Positions 21,612-29,158 of a stretch of DNA of 36,737 nucleotides are shown in pieces. Position 1 is the first letter of the stretch. Each line of letters opens with the position of its first letter. Below the pieces are notes generated by a model that had not been told where the DNA came from, made no database searches, and worked only from the letters and a program-made list of their open reading frames with translations. Source of the stretch: CAZDAM01 sp964503595 (GTDB lineage Bacteria; Muiribacteriota; UBA6191). The position numbers were made by a program, and so were the translations under genes. The DNA lies in the NCBI GenBank assembly GCA_964503595.1, contig CAZDAM010000020.1:1-36737 (forward strand). Reading direction: 5' to 3'.

Positions 21612-23261
21612 ATGAGGATGATTTCAATCGCACTACGTCTTTTTGTTCTGATTCTGTTTTTTTCCCGTGGATTCGCCCTGCCCTGGCCTGATCAGGGGGA
21701 CTGGGTACGGGACTGTCGCCTTCCCGACCCCAACCACGAAGGTCTGAATCGAAGCTGCCTTTTAGGCCACGGATTTCTGGAGATTCCTACCCAGGAATTT
21801 ACCTTCCAGCCAGAAACCCCCTCCTTTCGGGCCATGAAAGTCACCACTTTTTCTCTTTCCTACCTACCGATCCGTAAATTTGAAGTCCTGGCCTGGCTGG
21901 GAAGCACCGGAGAAGATTTTGACCCCGAGCTTCGTGAAGTTCTTACTCCCCCCTATTCCGACATCGCTTTTGGACTGAATGCCAAAGAAGCTGATCTGAT
22001 CTGCCGGTTCATGGGCGGAAAAGTGCCCACCGAAGCCGAAGCCGAAGCAGCTCACCAGAATTTTCGCCGCTTTGAAAATGCTGAGGTTCCCTTCTTCACC
22101 AGAGACTCCTATCGCGATATTCTGCCCGAACATTACAAAGGCACCAATCCGGAGCAGATTGCCGTCAATCACCGGGCAACCATTCGGGATCTGAAAACCA
22201 GAAAACGTCAGGGACTTGCCCGCCACCTTCGCTATGACCAGGTTTCAGTCCGATGCAGCTACCGCGATCATCCGGTGTGGAACATGCAGAAGAGTCCACA
22301 GGTTCAGGACCCGATTGTGATCATCGTCGTTCAACCGGAAAATGCCCGCCTGCATGTTGGCGAGGGAGTTTCCCACTGGATTGGACAGAGTCCGGTGATT
22401 CGCCGGGTTCCTGGAGGAAAAACCCGTCTGACAGCCATCGCTCCGACTCATGAGCCCAAAACCGTCCATATCGATCTTCCTCAAGGAAGCGCTACTGAAA
22501 TCCGAATCGATCTGAGAAATCCGCTTGATTTGGCCGGGCAGGATCTGAGACGGGACGGCATCATGCGCCTGATTCCTGCCGGACCCCTGAATGCCGGCAG
22601 TACGGATGAGGAAAAGCAGAAGCTGATTGCCACAATCCGCCGGACCAGCTCTGAAGAAAATCTGAGTACGGAGCAGATTCGCAAATATCTCAAACCCACC
22701 GGTGAAGGGCATACGGTCTGGCTTCCCAGCTTTTCGATGGATCAGACAGAAGTCAGCGTGAAACAGTACTGGGATTATGTCGCTGCTTCCGGAGCCGAGC
22801 CACCACGCTGCCATCGGCATGATGATGAATCCAGGATCCCGGTTACCTGTATCAACTGGACAGAAGCCCAAGCCTACTGCCGTTACTATAATCTGGATCT
22901 GCCTACGGAAATGCAGTGGGAAAAAGCGGCAGAGGGGCTGAATGGACTGGTGGAACACGCCTCATGGGAAAGAGAGCTCTACCCGGTTGGGGGGCATCCC
23001 ATGGATGTTTCCCGCTACGGAATCCGGGATTTGAACGGCAATGCCATGGAATGGACCCAGGACTGGTTTGACCCGGATTACTTCCTGAACCCAAGAATCA
23101 TCACCCTGCGCTCCTCCCCCCTGAGCCCCCGGGGAAAAACGGTGCGGGGAGCCAGTGGGGAGGAACTCAGAATCGATCGAAGCATTCAGAAAAGACGGGC
23201 CCGTGAACCTCTCAGTTATGCCCGGGATCTGGGATTTCGCTGTGTGAAAAATGCTCCCTGA
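21612..23261 (+). CDS. Exported FGE-like/PEGA-like/FGE-like (SUMF1-type) protein
   Basis: The chosen ATG at 21612 (alternative 21618) gives a signal peptide: MRMISIALRLFVLILFF, then SRGFA before LPWP, probably type I. The mature ~525 residues hold three parts. Residues about 65-215 look like a degenerate formylglycine-generating-enzyme fold: ADLICRFMGGKVPTEAEAEA resembles the classic YCRW-GKRLPTEAEWE segment and VSVRCSY resembles the terminal GFRCV. Residues about 233-302 resemble a PEGA domain (VVQPENARLHVGEG, VPGGKTRLTAIAP). Residues about 316-549 are a clearer FGE domain: FSMDQTEVSVKQYWDYV, INWTEAQAYCRYYNLDLPTE, YGIRDLNGNAMEWTQDW, LGFRCV. The Cys pair that does the chemistry in true FGE is absent near TVRGASGEE, so sulfatase activation is unlikely. 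A structural or binding role in the envelope is inference. The 3' end overlaps the convergent gene by 50 bases. Confidence 0.88.
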   Translation: MRMISIALRLFVLILFFSRGFALPWPDQGDWVRDCRLPDPNHEGLNRSCLLGHGFLEIPTQEFTFQPETPSFRAMKVTTFSLSYLPIRKFEVLAWLGSTGEDFDPELREVLTPPYSDIAFGLNAKEADLICRFMGGKVPTEAEAEAAHQNFRRFENAEVPFFTRDSYRDILPEHYKGTNPEQIAVNHRATIRDLKTRKRQGLARHLRYDQVSVRCSYRDHPVWNMQKSPQVQDPIVIIVVQPENARLHVGEGVSHWIGQSPVIRRVPGGKTRLTAIAPTHEPKTVHIDLPQGSATEIRIDLRNPLDLAGQDLRRDGIMRLIPAGPLNAGSTDEEKQKLIATIRRTSSEENLSTEQIRKYLKPTGEGHTVWLPSFSMDQTEVSVKQYWDYVAASGAEPPRCHRHDDESRIPVTCINWTEAQAYCRYYNLDLPTEMQWEKAAEGLNGLVEHASWERELYPVGGHPMDVSRYGIRDLNGNAMEWTQDWFDPDYFLNPRIITLRSSPLSPRGKTVRGASGEELRIDRSIQKRRAREPLSYARDLGFRCVKNAP

Positions 23262-24795
23262 GCCGCTTTAAAACAGCTGGCACCGAGCCATGCCTTTCCT
23301 CAATCAGGGCTGAAGTCCCGTCCTCGACATACTCTTTTCTGCGCATCCCGACCAGAACTACAGGCGATGCCGGGAGATCCGCCAGGAAGCGAATCACTGC
23401 GGCTGAGGGCGACTCGGCCCCCTGATAGAATTCAGGACCAAACGCTTCAAACAGACGGGAAGTGCAATATAGCCATTCCTTCTTGTGAAGGTGCTGTAAA
23501 AGGGCATCTTCAAGGCGGGCAAAGCTATCCAGATAATGTTCGGAAAACTCCTGAAGATTCAGGCCGGGAACGTTTTGAAAATGCTTGTGAAGCCCCTGAA
23601 GGGATGCTCTGGTGTGGCCCAGAATGAAGCGATGCAGAATTTCTGCCCAATGCTCTTCATCTCCAATTTTATCCAGAATGCCCTTCAGTTCCTCACCCAT
23701 CCGAAACAGCTTCATATCGGCATTGGAGGCCACCATGGAGCTCATTTCTGAGGGGTGTTTCTCCATATAGGTCCAGACATCGTCCTCTGCACGGGCAATG
23801 TCCAGAAGGGTTTCGAGAAATTCCTTCTCCCCGTTTCTTTCTTCACTCCAGGGTTTTTGGGCCAGGCGATGAAGCCTGTTTTCATAAAATGCATTCAATG
23901 GCCGGTTGATCAGAACATCGAGCTCTTTTTCCTGACAGTATTCCAGAAGTGTCCTGTTTTCCGAGCAGGACTGAAGAGTCGCCGCCTGATGCTCAAGCGG
24001 ATTTAAGGGAAACTGCAATACCTGGAAACCGCTTTCCCTGAGTCCAAGCTTCTGACGCACCTTTTCCGCGACATTCACAAGCCGCTCGGCATCCACTTTT
24101 TCAAAATGATCCGCTGCAAGAGGCAGGGTATTGGAACTCACTCCAAATGCCTGAATCCGACCTTCATGCCGAAGTTTTTCCAAAGCCTCAAAAGCAGCTT
24201 CAATCCTGAGATAGAATCTGTCCCTCAAAGCTGCCTTATCCGTTTGTCCCCTGTGGTGGGCATCCGTAAAGAAGTATTCCGGGTTATGCAGAAGAAACAC
24301 ATCCAGACTTTCCACCCGAAGACGCTTAAGACTGGCTTCAAGCTGATCCCTTAGAAAATCAGGATGGATGCAGTGCCAGCAGGCTGAATGGTATTCCACC
24401 ATTTCCGGATAACCATTTCCCTGGGCCTGGCGACTCTGGGCTTCAATCAGATTCTGGCCCTGAACATAGCCCGCCTTGCTCACCAGAACAAAATGATCGC
24501 GGGGAAACTTCCTGGTGACCTCTCCAAGTACATTTCCAATCAGGGTTTCTGAGCCACCATCCGTGTAGTTCGCCGAGGTGTCCACCAGGTTGACACCGCT
24601 TTGAAGGGCAATCAGAAGAGCTTCATGGTGCTCCTGAACACTATCGTGAATCCTGTATCCACCAAATCCTACCTGGGATACCAGAACACGTCTTTTCAGA
24701 AACGGACGGGTCCTTTCCTTCAGGATCAGGGACTGGTTTTTCATTTCCTCGAAATAGTTCTGGGTCCCCAGTAAAGATGCGCCCTTCAGTTTCAC
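23212..24795 (-). CDS. Aldo/keto reductase family protein with large internal insertion
   Basis: Aldo/keto reductases reduce carbonyls with NADPH on a (beta/alpha)8 barrel. The usual tetrad is visible: Asp72 in NLVDTSANYTDGG, Tyr77 in the same stretch, Lys107 in VLVSKAGYV and His170 in DVFLLHNPEYFF. GRIQAFGVSSNTL and LQFPLNPLE are the later barrel strands. The final cofactor strand, SPVVLVGMRRKEYVED, appears only near residue 481, so about 170 helical residues (about 310-480) are inserted before the last barrel unit. This makes the protein 527 residues long instead of about 330. The GTG start at 24795 is supported by GGAG five bases upstream and overlaps the preceding stop in a GTGA arrangement. 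The 3' end overlaps the convergent gene by 50 bases. Substrate is unknown. Confidence 0.88.
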   Translation of the reverse strand: MKLKGASLLGTQNYFEEMKNQSLILKERTRPFLKRRVLVSQVGFGGYRIHDSVQEHHEALLIALQSGVNLVDTSANYTDGGSETLIGNVLGEVTRKFPRDHFVLVSKAGYVQGQNLIEAQSRQAQGNGYPEMVEYHSACWHCIHPDFLRDQLEASLKRLRVESLDVFLLHNPEYFFTDAHHRGQTDKAALRDRFYLRIEAAFEALEKLRHEGRIQAFGVSSNTLPLAADHFEKVDAERLVNVAEKVRQKLGLRESGFQVLQFPLNPLEHQAATLQSCSENRTLLEYCQEKELDVLINRPLNAFYENRLHRLAQKPWSEERNGEKEFLETLLDIARAEDDVWTYMEKHPSEMSSMVASNADMKLFRMGEELKGILDKIGDEEHWAEILHRFILGHTRASLQGLHKHFQNVPGLNLQEFSEHYLDSFARLEDALLQHLHKKEWLYCTSRLFEAFGPEFYQGAESPSAAVIRFLADLPASPVVLVGMRRKEYVEDGTSALIEERHGSVPAVLKRLREHFSHSEIPDPGHN

Positions 24796-25502
24796 TTCTG
24801 CTCCAAAGCACTTGCCAGATTGTCCACACCGCAGACAAAACCGCTTTCAAGGCGAACCAGAGGACGTTTCATCAGGGAAGGGTTTTCCTGAAGACACTGA
24901 ATCCACTCCCCATCGGAATAGCTGACTTCCTTCAGGTTCAAAAGCCGATAGGTGGTTCCCTTCCGATTGATCAGAAGATCTCCTCCAACACTCTCATAGG
25001 CATCCTTGATAAATTCAACCGTTGGCGGAGCCTTCTTGAAGTTCACTTCTTCAAATTCCACTCCATGAATCCCAAACAGTTCACGGGCCTTTTTCATCTG
25101 ATTACAGTTGGGAATGCCATACAAAGTTGCTTTCATATCTCTATCCTCAAATCTAAATCCACCATGTTCTTTCTGAAGCCATTTCAGCTGAAGCCACAGC
25201 TCCCTGGCTTCGTCAGGCACTTCACCCAAAAATGCAAAATCGCCTCTTTGGGTCAGCTTAAGAATTTTCAGGGCCTGATTCCAGTCCTTCCCGCTTCCAT
25301 CCCGTTTTAAAAACCCCAAAGAAAGCTTCAAAATCGCAGTTTTCTTCTGAAGAATCCCGGAATCCAGTACAGAATCTCCATCTCCCAGCCGCAAAGGCTC
25401 CAGATGAGGTTTCATGGAAGAACGCATCCAATTTTTCAGAATATTCAAAGCTTTTGCCAGATGCATACCTGCTTCTTCAATCTTCCCGGAAGAAAGGCTC
25501 AA
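24792..25502 (-). CDS. ArsC/YffB/Spx-family thioredoxin-fold protein with N-terminal extension
   Basis: The last ~114 residues are a complete ArsC/YffB-type domain: MKATLYGIPNCNQMKKAREL with one active-site-type Cys, LLINRKGTTYRLL, and PSLMKRPLVRLESGF. Family members act as arsenate or other thiol reductases or as regulators; the role here is unknown and the second Cys of Spx CxxC is absent. Ahead of it lie 122 residues of open, gene-like, helical sequence (HLAKALNILKNWMRSSMK, DEARELWLQLKWLQKEHGG) with no recognised family. Two starts are credible. One is a TTG at 25502 with AGGAG five bases upstream, giving 236 residues. The other is an ATG at 25136 with GAGG eight bases upstream, giving just the ArsC domain. 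Both could be used. The stop overlaps the aldo/keto reductase start. Confidence 0.75.
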   Translation of the reverse strand: MSLSSGKIEEAGMHLAKALNILKNWMRSSMKPHLEPLRLGDGDSVLDSGILQKKTAILKLSLGFLKRDGSGKDWNQALKILKLTQRGDFAFLGEVPDEARELWLQLKWLQKEHGGFRFEDRDMKATLYGIPNCNQMKKARELFGIHGVEFEEVNFKKAPPTVEFIKDAYESVGGDLLINRKGTTYRLLNLKEVSYSDGEWIQCLQENPSLMKRPLVRLESGFVCGVDNLASALEQK

Positions 25503-25507
25503 ACCCT

Positions 25508-25512
25508 CTCCT
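25508..25512 (-). promoter_or_regulatory. Ribosome binding site supporting the TTG start of the ArsC-like gene
   Basis: AGGAG on the minus strand lies five bases before the TTG at 25502-25500. It is the main support for the long form of the ArsC-like gene and falls in the 35-base divergent gap with the gene at 25538. Confidence 0.5.
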
Positions 25513-25537
25513 CATTTCTCCGATGGGCTCAGGGTAA

Positions 25538-26809
25538 ATGAGAACCTTCAAACTACTCAAGTCTGCCCTTATTCTCATGATGATGGGCTCAAGTCTGACT
25601 GCCGAAACCCGCCGCCTCCTGAAGAAGGCCGGGTCTATTCCGGCTACCCCCGGAACCACCCAGAACGTGGTCAACATCACCGATGGTCTCTCCATTGAAT
25701 TCCCCCGAAATCAGGGCAGTACCAAGAGTTTTCTGTATCATCCCTACTCTCCCCAGTTTGTTCAGGAAACAATTCGACTTCTTCATGTGGTTCTAAGGGA
25801 AATCCAGCCCACCCTCATGGATCTGGACTGGCCTGAACCCAGCCTGGAAAAACGCCTGACCGCCTGTCTCAGGCTCAGCCAGTATATCCAGCTTCTGGAA
25901 CTCCACCCGGTTTTTCAGATTCGCGCCGGCTCCTTAAAACCCCTTCAGGAGATCCGTGAACGCTATGAAAATGATCTCCTGGCAGACATTCAGCTCAGCC
26001 CCGATCAGAGTCTGGCCGCCCTGAAAGATCTCCTGCTGAACCGTCCGTTTGAGGACACCTACTGCCTGCACGAACTTTTCAGCCGGATTCAGACCTTCAT
26101 TGAACCCATTCAGCTTCAGAGTGAGGCCGACTGGAACTGGTTCGGGCAGAGAGCGGCAGAGTGGCTGGAACCGGACCTGCACCATACCTACCAGGTCTGG
26201 CTGGATCAGAACCCGGACTTCATCCTCAGTCAGCTCAAAGCCGAATTCCGTGACCGCTACGTGATCAATGTGGAAATCAGCCTTCCCTATGTCAGTCAGA
26301 CCTATCTGGCCTATAACCGGGAACTGGTCCAGGAACTGAGACTTCTGAATGAAAACCATCCGGATCTGAAACGTCTTGAGCTTGCTATGGAATTTGCCGC
26401 CTTAAGGTTTGAACCTTTTGATCAGTCCCCGGAAGTCTATGAGCAGCTGGCCCAGATCTACCCTTCCTTTGAGGGAGCCAATCAGTATTTTGCCAATGAC
26501 CCCGCCCGGGCCCGCCTGTTCTTTCCATTTTTTGACCAGTTGAAGAATCAGGCTGACAGACTCATGAAACGGGGACAGTTCGCCTGTGTCGAGGCCATGC
26601 CCATGGATCCGAATGTCTGCATCCCACTCTGGTCCAATGCCATCAAACTGTACTCCTTTGTGATTGAGCATGCCCCGTTTCGGATCTTAAGCCGTCAGGC
26701 TGCCGAATCCATCGGACAGATGATGGAGACCAACCGTTCCGGGCACGAATTCATCCCAAAAGGAGAATTCATGAAACTTCTGGATAAAACGGAGAAGCCC
26801 TTCCTGTGA
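25538..26809 (+). CDS. Exported protein of unknown function
   Basis: The 423-residue product is not recognised. The N terminus MRTFKLLKSALILMMMGSSL followed by TAETRR is a signal peptide, probably cleaved near SLTA-ET; no lipobox Cys is present. The mature part is acidic and mainly helical, rich in Leu, Gln and Pro, with two close Cys (CVEAMPMDPNVC, about residues 350-361) and one further pair higher up. AGGG lies four bases before the ATG. The stop overlaps the GTG of the following small membrane protein (GTGA), so the two are probably co-expressed. A periplasmic helical-repeat or structural protein is possible, but no catalytic motif stands out. Confidence 0.85.
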   Translation: MRTFKLLKSALILMMMGSSLTAETRRLLKKAGSIPATPGTTQNVVNITDGLSIEFPRNQGSTKSFLYHPYSPQFVQETIRLLHVVLREIQPTLMDLDWPEPSLEKRLTACLRLSQYIQLLELHPVFQIRAGSLKPLQEIRERYENDLLADIQLSPDQSLAALKDLLLNRPFEDTYCLHELFSRIQTFIEPIQLQSEADWNWFGQRAAEWLEPDLHHTYQVWLDQNPDFILSQLKAEFRDRYVINVEISLPYVSQTYLAYNRELVQELRLLNENHPDLKRLELAMEFAALRFEPFDQSPEVYEQLAQIYPSFEGANQYFANDPARARLFFPFFDQLKNQADRLMKRGQFACVEAMPMDPNVCIPLWSNAIKLYSFVIEHAPFRILSRQAAESIGQMMETNRSGHEFIPKGEFMKLLDKTEKPFL

Positions 26810-27042
26810 AAACCAGGTTCATGATTTTCCTCGCCATCATCCTGATCCTTCAGGGGCTCGTCGTTCTTCTCGGTCACATCAGAGCCCCAGAGGGCTTCCA
26901 GAAGCTTGCCGCCTGGCAGAAACTGCTGGGCAGAACCATCGGAAAAATTCTGCACATTTCTGTCTGCGGACTCTTTCCCCTGCTGGCCGGGATTCTCTTG
27001 ATCCTCAGGGCCCTGGGCTATCTGAATCTGAGCCTCACCTAA
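26806..27042 (+). CDS. Small two-helix membrane protein
   Basis: The 78 residues contain two hydrophobic stretches: FMIFLAIILILQGLVVLLG near the start and ISVCGLFPLLAGILLILRAL near the end. A short basic amphipathic segment (PEGFQKLAAWQKLLGRTIGK) separates them, suggesting an inner-membrane hairpin. The GTG start overlaps the upstream stop by 4 bases; an ATG at 26821 would give a slightly shorter form. Its family is not recognised. Coupling to the exported protein upstream suggests a partner role. Confidence 0.75.
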   Translation: MKTRFMIFLAIILILQGLVVLLGHIRAPEGFQKLAAWQKLLGRTIGKILHISVCGLFPLLAGILLILRALGYLNLSLT

Positions 27043-27278
27043 AACCCTTCCCTTAAAGCGGCATCTGGCAAAAGCTCCCCATTGGGATCGAGTTCCTAGC
27101 GAAAATCCTGTTGGATTGTATTGATTCTAGCCCGATCTGGAAAATTTATATCTTCCGAAAAACAGGGTCTTTTATACGACAATTTCTGTCGCCTAAAACG
27201 AGCCGCCTTTTTGAGGGATATACCCCAAAAGTGCCCCCTGATAGCGGGAACCTCCGGGTAATGAGGGGGAGCGAAAAG
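27043..27278. other. 236-base intergenic region between convergent units, with inverted repeats
   Basis: No credible gene is seen. The stretch is more AT-rich in its middle. It holds CGACA/TGTCG with a 5-base loop (27177-27191), GGAA/TTCC around an AT-rich loop (about 27139-27156), and the hairpin listed separately at 27234-27269. These suit transcription ends for the + pair upstream and the - operon. A frame from a TTG at 27111 on the + strand crosses it but looks spurious. Confidence 0.5.
27227..27269 (-). terminator. Possible terminator of the minus-strand operon
   Basis: Read on the minus strand, CCCCCT (27269-27264) pairs with AGGGGG (27239-27234) across a 24-base loop, and CAC then TTTT follow. 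It lies 10 bases past the stop of the 48-residue gene. The long loop and short T-run keep this tentative. Confidence 0.3.
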
Positions 27279-27425
27279 TCAGTTCAGCTTCTTGTCCTTG
27301 GCTTCATACCAGTCTTCGATATAACGCAGAATCTTCTGGCGCAATTCTTCGGGAAGACGGGGGAAATGTTCGGAAAGCTCAAAGTCGTTGTTCTCTTCTT
27401 CTTCCTGCTTTTTGGAGGATGACAT
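27279..27425 (-). CDS. Small acidic protein of 48 residues overlapping the 3' end of gshB
   Basis: The frame reads MSSSKKQEEEENNDF, then ELSEHFPRLPEELRQKILRY and IEDWYEAKDKKLN. It is highly charged, with one amphipathic helix (LPEELRQKILRYIEDWYEAK). The ATG lies inside gshB, giving a 47-base overlap in another frame. AAGGA sits about 10 bases upstream. The codon pattern looks protein-like and the frame runs cleanly beyond gshB into a region without other genes. No family is recognised. It is probably the last gene of the operon. Confidence 0.6.
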   Translation of the reverse strand: MSSSKKQEEEENNDFELSEHFPRLPEELRQKILRYIEDWYEAKDKKLN

Positions 27426-28329
27426 CAAAAATATCCTTTTCCAGACGATAACCACCCATCTGATTGAACTGGCGAATCAGGGTTGGTGAAGTCACATTGA
27501 CCTCAATGAGCCTGTCCTGAATCAGATCAGCCCCAGCAAACAGGATCCCATCTCTTTGCATCCTTTGTAAAAGCCTCTGGCAGACTTCTTTCTGCCGATC
27601 GGTCAATTCCGGGATATGCAGCTCAGCTCCAAGTCCAAGAGCACAACGGAATTCCCCTTCCTGTGGAACCCGGCTGATAACACCGACAATGCGATCCTCC
27701 AGAAGAAAAACCCGGCGGTCCCCTTTCTGAACTTCAGGCATGAAGTCCTGCATCAGAAAAAATCCCTCTTCTTCGGCTTTTTCAAGGCGGGAGAGCAGGG
27801 AAGCTTCATCTTCCCGGGTGACTCCACGACTCCCCGCATCATTTAACGGCTTCACGACTTTTTGGGGGGTCCCTGTCCGGGAAAAGCCTTCCGAGAGCTT
27901 TTTAGAAGAGCCTACAAAAGTCGGTGGCAGATCCTCTGGCTGGCCCAGGGTATAGAGTTTTTCATTGGCCATCAGAAGCGATCGTGGGGAGTTGATGAAA
28001 AAAGTTCTGCCCTCCGCTTCTTCCACCGCCATGAGCTGCAGGACCGCGAAATAACTCAGATCTACCGGCGGATCCTTGCGAATGAAGCAAAGATCCAGAT
28101 CAGCAAAATCCAGAGTCTTTTCCTCAAGAATCCGATATACCGGCTCCTGATCAAGATTCACCGAAATGGTGTGCCCCCGGGCACGAAGCTTGCCTTCAAA
28201 ATGAATTCCAGAGGTTTCAAAGCAGAAGATTTCCATCTCGCGATGGCCTGCTTCCTGTATGAACAGAAGACTCGTATCCTTGTCCTGCTTCAAGGTGGAC
28301 AAGGGATCAATCCAAAAACCTGCCAACAT
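27379..28329 (-). CDS. gshB: Glutathione synthetase (ATP-grasp)
   Basis: GshB joins gamma-glutamylcysteine and glycine with ATP to make glutathione in the cytoplasm. The 316-residue length matches the bacterial enzyme. Conserved segments are WIDPLSTLKQDKDTS (7-20), CFIRKDPPVD (81-90), the Asn/Pro stretch INSPRSLLMANEKLYTL (112-128), the Gly-rich VVKPLNDAGSRGV loop (158-170), QDFMPEVQKGDRRVFLL (194-210) and DRLIEVNVTSPT (272-283). The start is supported by AGAGG six bases upstream. It lies 10 bases after a Nit-type amidase that likely acts on deaminated glutathione. gshA is not in the window. Confidence 0.93.
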   Translation of the reverse strand: MLAGFWIDPLSTLKQDKDTSLLFIQEAGHREMEIFCFETSGIHFEGKLRARGHTISVNLDQEPVYRILEEKTLDFADLDLCFIRKDPPVDLSYFAVLQLMAVEEAEGRTFFINSPRSLLMANEKLYTLGQPEDLPPTFVGSSKKLSEGFSRTGTPQKVVKPLNDAGSRGVTREDEASLLSRLEKAEEEGFFLMQDFMPEVQKGDRRVFLLEDRIVGVISRVPQEGEFRCALGLGAELHIPELTDRQKEVCQRLLQRMQRDGILFAGADLIQDRLIEVNVTSPTLIRQFNQMGGYRLEKDIFDVILQKAGRRREQRL

Positions 28330-28339
28330 GATTTTCCTC

Positions 28340-29158
28340 TCAGGCGCGCAATCGGCGATGATTCAAAACGGGCATATCGCGACGAATTCTACCAAGCTTT
28401 TCCAAATCCAGATCAGCAATGGCCAAGCCCTCGTTTTTTGCAATCTGATTCAGAATTTCACCATCTGGGCCACAGATCAAAGAATGTCCATAACAGCGCA
28501 GCCCATGATCGGAGGTTCCGGTCTGATTGGCCGCCAGAAAGAAGACCTGGTTTTCAATGCTTCGGGCCCGAATCAGGATTTCCCAGTGCTTTTTACCCGT
28601 CACTTCGGTGAAAGCCGAAGGTAGACAGAAGGCAAAGATATCCTTGAGGGAATGAGCCCGAAAAAGTTCGGGAAATCGAAGATCGTAGCAAATCCCAAGC
28701 CCGATTCTCCCCAAAGGAGTGCTGACCTGGCCCAGTTCATGTCCGGCCTCAATCACTCTGGATTCGCAGTAGCTTCTGCCGTCAGAAACCATCGCATCAA
28801 AAAGATGGATCTTCCGGTAAAGAGCCAAAAGCCTGCCATCCGGCCCGAAAAAGGGTGAGGCATTCCAGATTCTTCCAGAGGGAGATTTTAAAAGGACACT
28901 TCCCCCGCAAAGATAAAACTGATGATTCCGGGCCTGATCACTTAGAAAGCCAAGCAGCGATGATGAGGCCGGCTCTTCAGCCAGTGCCGGTTTCATGGAG
29001 TCCGGAGCCATGGAAGCAAAGACTTCAGGCAGAACCAGAAACCGGACTTTCTGCCGGGCAGCATCTTTCAAAAAAAACTCAAGCCGAATCAGGTTTTTCT
29101 GAATTTCTGAGGCTGAATTCAGCTGCAGGACAGCTGCGCGAATACGACCAGCAAACAT
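28340..29158 (-). CDS. Nitrilase-superfamily amidase, Nit1/Nit2-like (probable deaminated glutathione amidase)
   Basis: The nitrilase-fold catalytic triad is present: Glu45 in FLVLPEVFA, Lys116 in LYRKIHLFD and Cys157 in GLGICYDLRFPELFR. The ICYDLRFPE stretch together with YRKIHLFD is typical of the Nit branch, whose members hydrolyse omega-amides such as deaminated glutathione or alpha-ketoglutaramate. Length (272) is normal. The start overlaps the stop of the upstream TPR-like gene by one base (TAATG), and gshB follows after 10 bases. Adjacency to gshB favours deaminated-glutathione repair, but this is inference; another omega-amide cannot be ruled out. Confidence 0.9.
   Translation of the reverse strand: MFAGRIRAAVLQLNSASEIQKNLIRLEFFLKDAARQKVRFLVLPEVFASMAPDSMKPALAEEPASSSLLGFLSDQARNHQFYLCGGSVLLKSPSGRIWNASPFFGPDGRLLALYRKIHLFDAMVSDGRSYCESRVIEAGHELGQVSTPLGRIGLGICYDLRFPELFRAHSLKDIFAFCLPSAFTEVTGKKHWEILIRARSIENQVFFLAANQTGTSDHGLRCYGHSLICGPDGEILNQIAKNEGLAIADLDLEKLGRIRRDMPVLNHRRLRA

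Noticed and set aside
22700..23261. True formylglycine-generating sulfatase activator
   Set aside because: The fold is present but the Cys pair expected near the C-terminal RGGS-type motif is missing and no sulfatase gene is nearby.
24777..25310. 177-residue + strand open frame opposite the ArsC-like gene
   Set aside because: The minus strand carries the recognisable ArsC/YffB domain; the + frame has no family signal or ribosome site.
27111..27422. 103-residue + strand frame from a TTG
   Set aside because: It crosses an intergenic hairpin region and then runs antisense to the 48-residue gene and gshB end, with no ribosome site and a hydrophobic tail produced by GAA-rich antisense sequence.
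27862..28611. 249-residue + strand open frame
   Set aside because: Antisense of gshB and the Nit-type amidase, both with clear catalytic motifs on the other strand.
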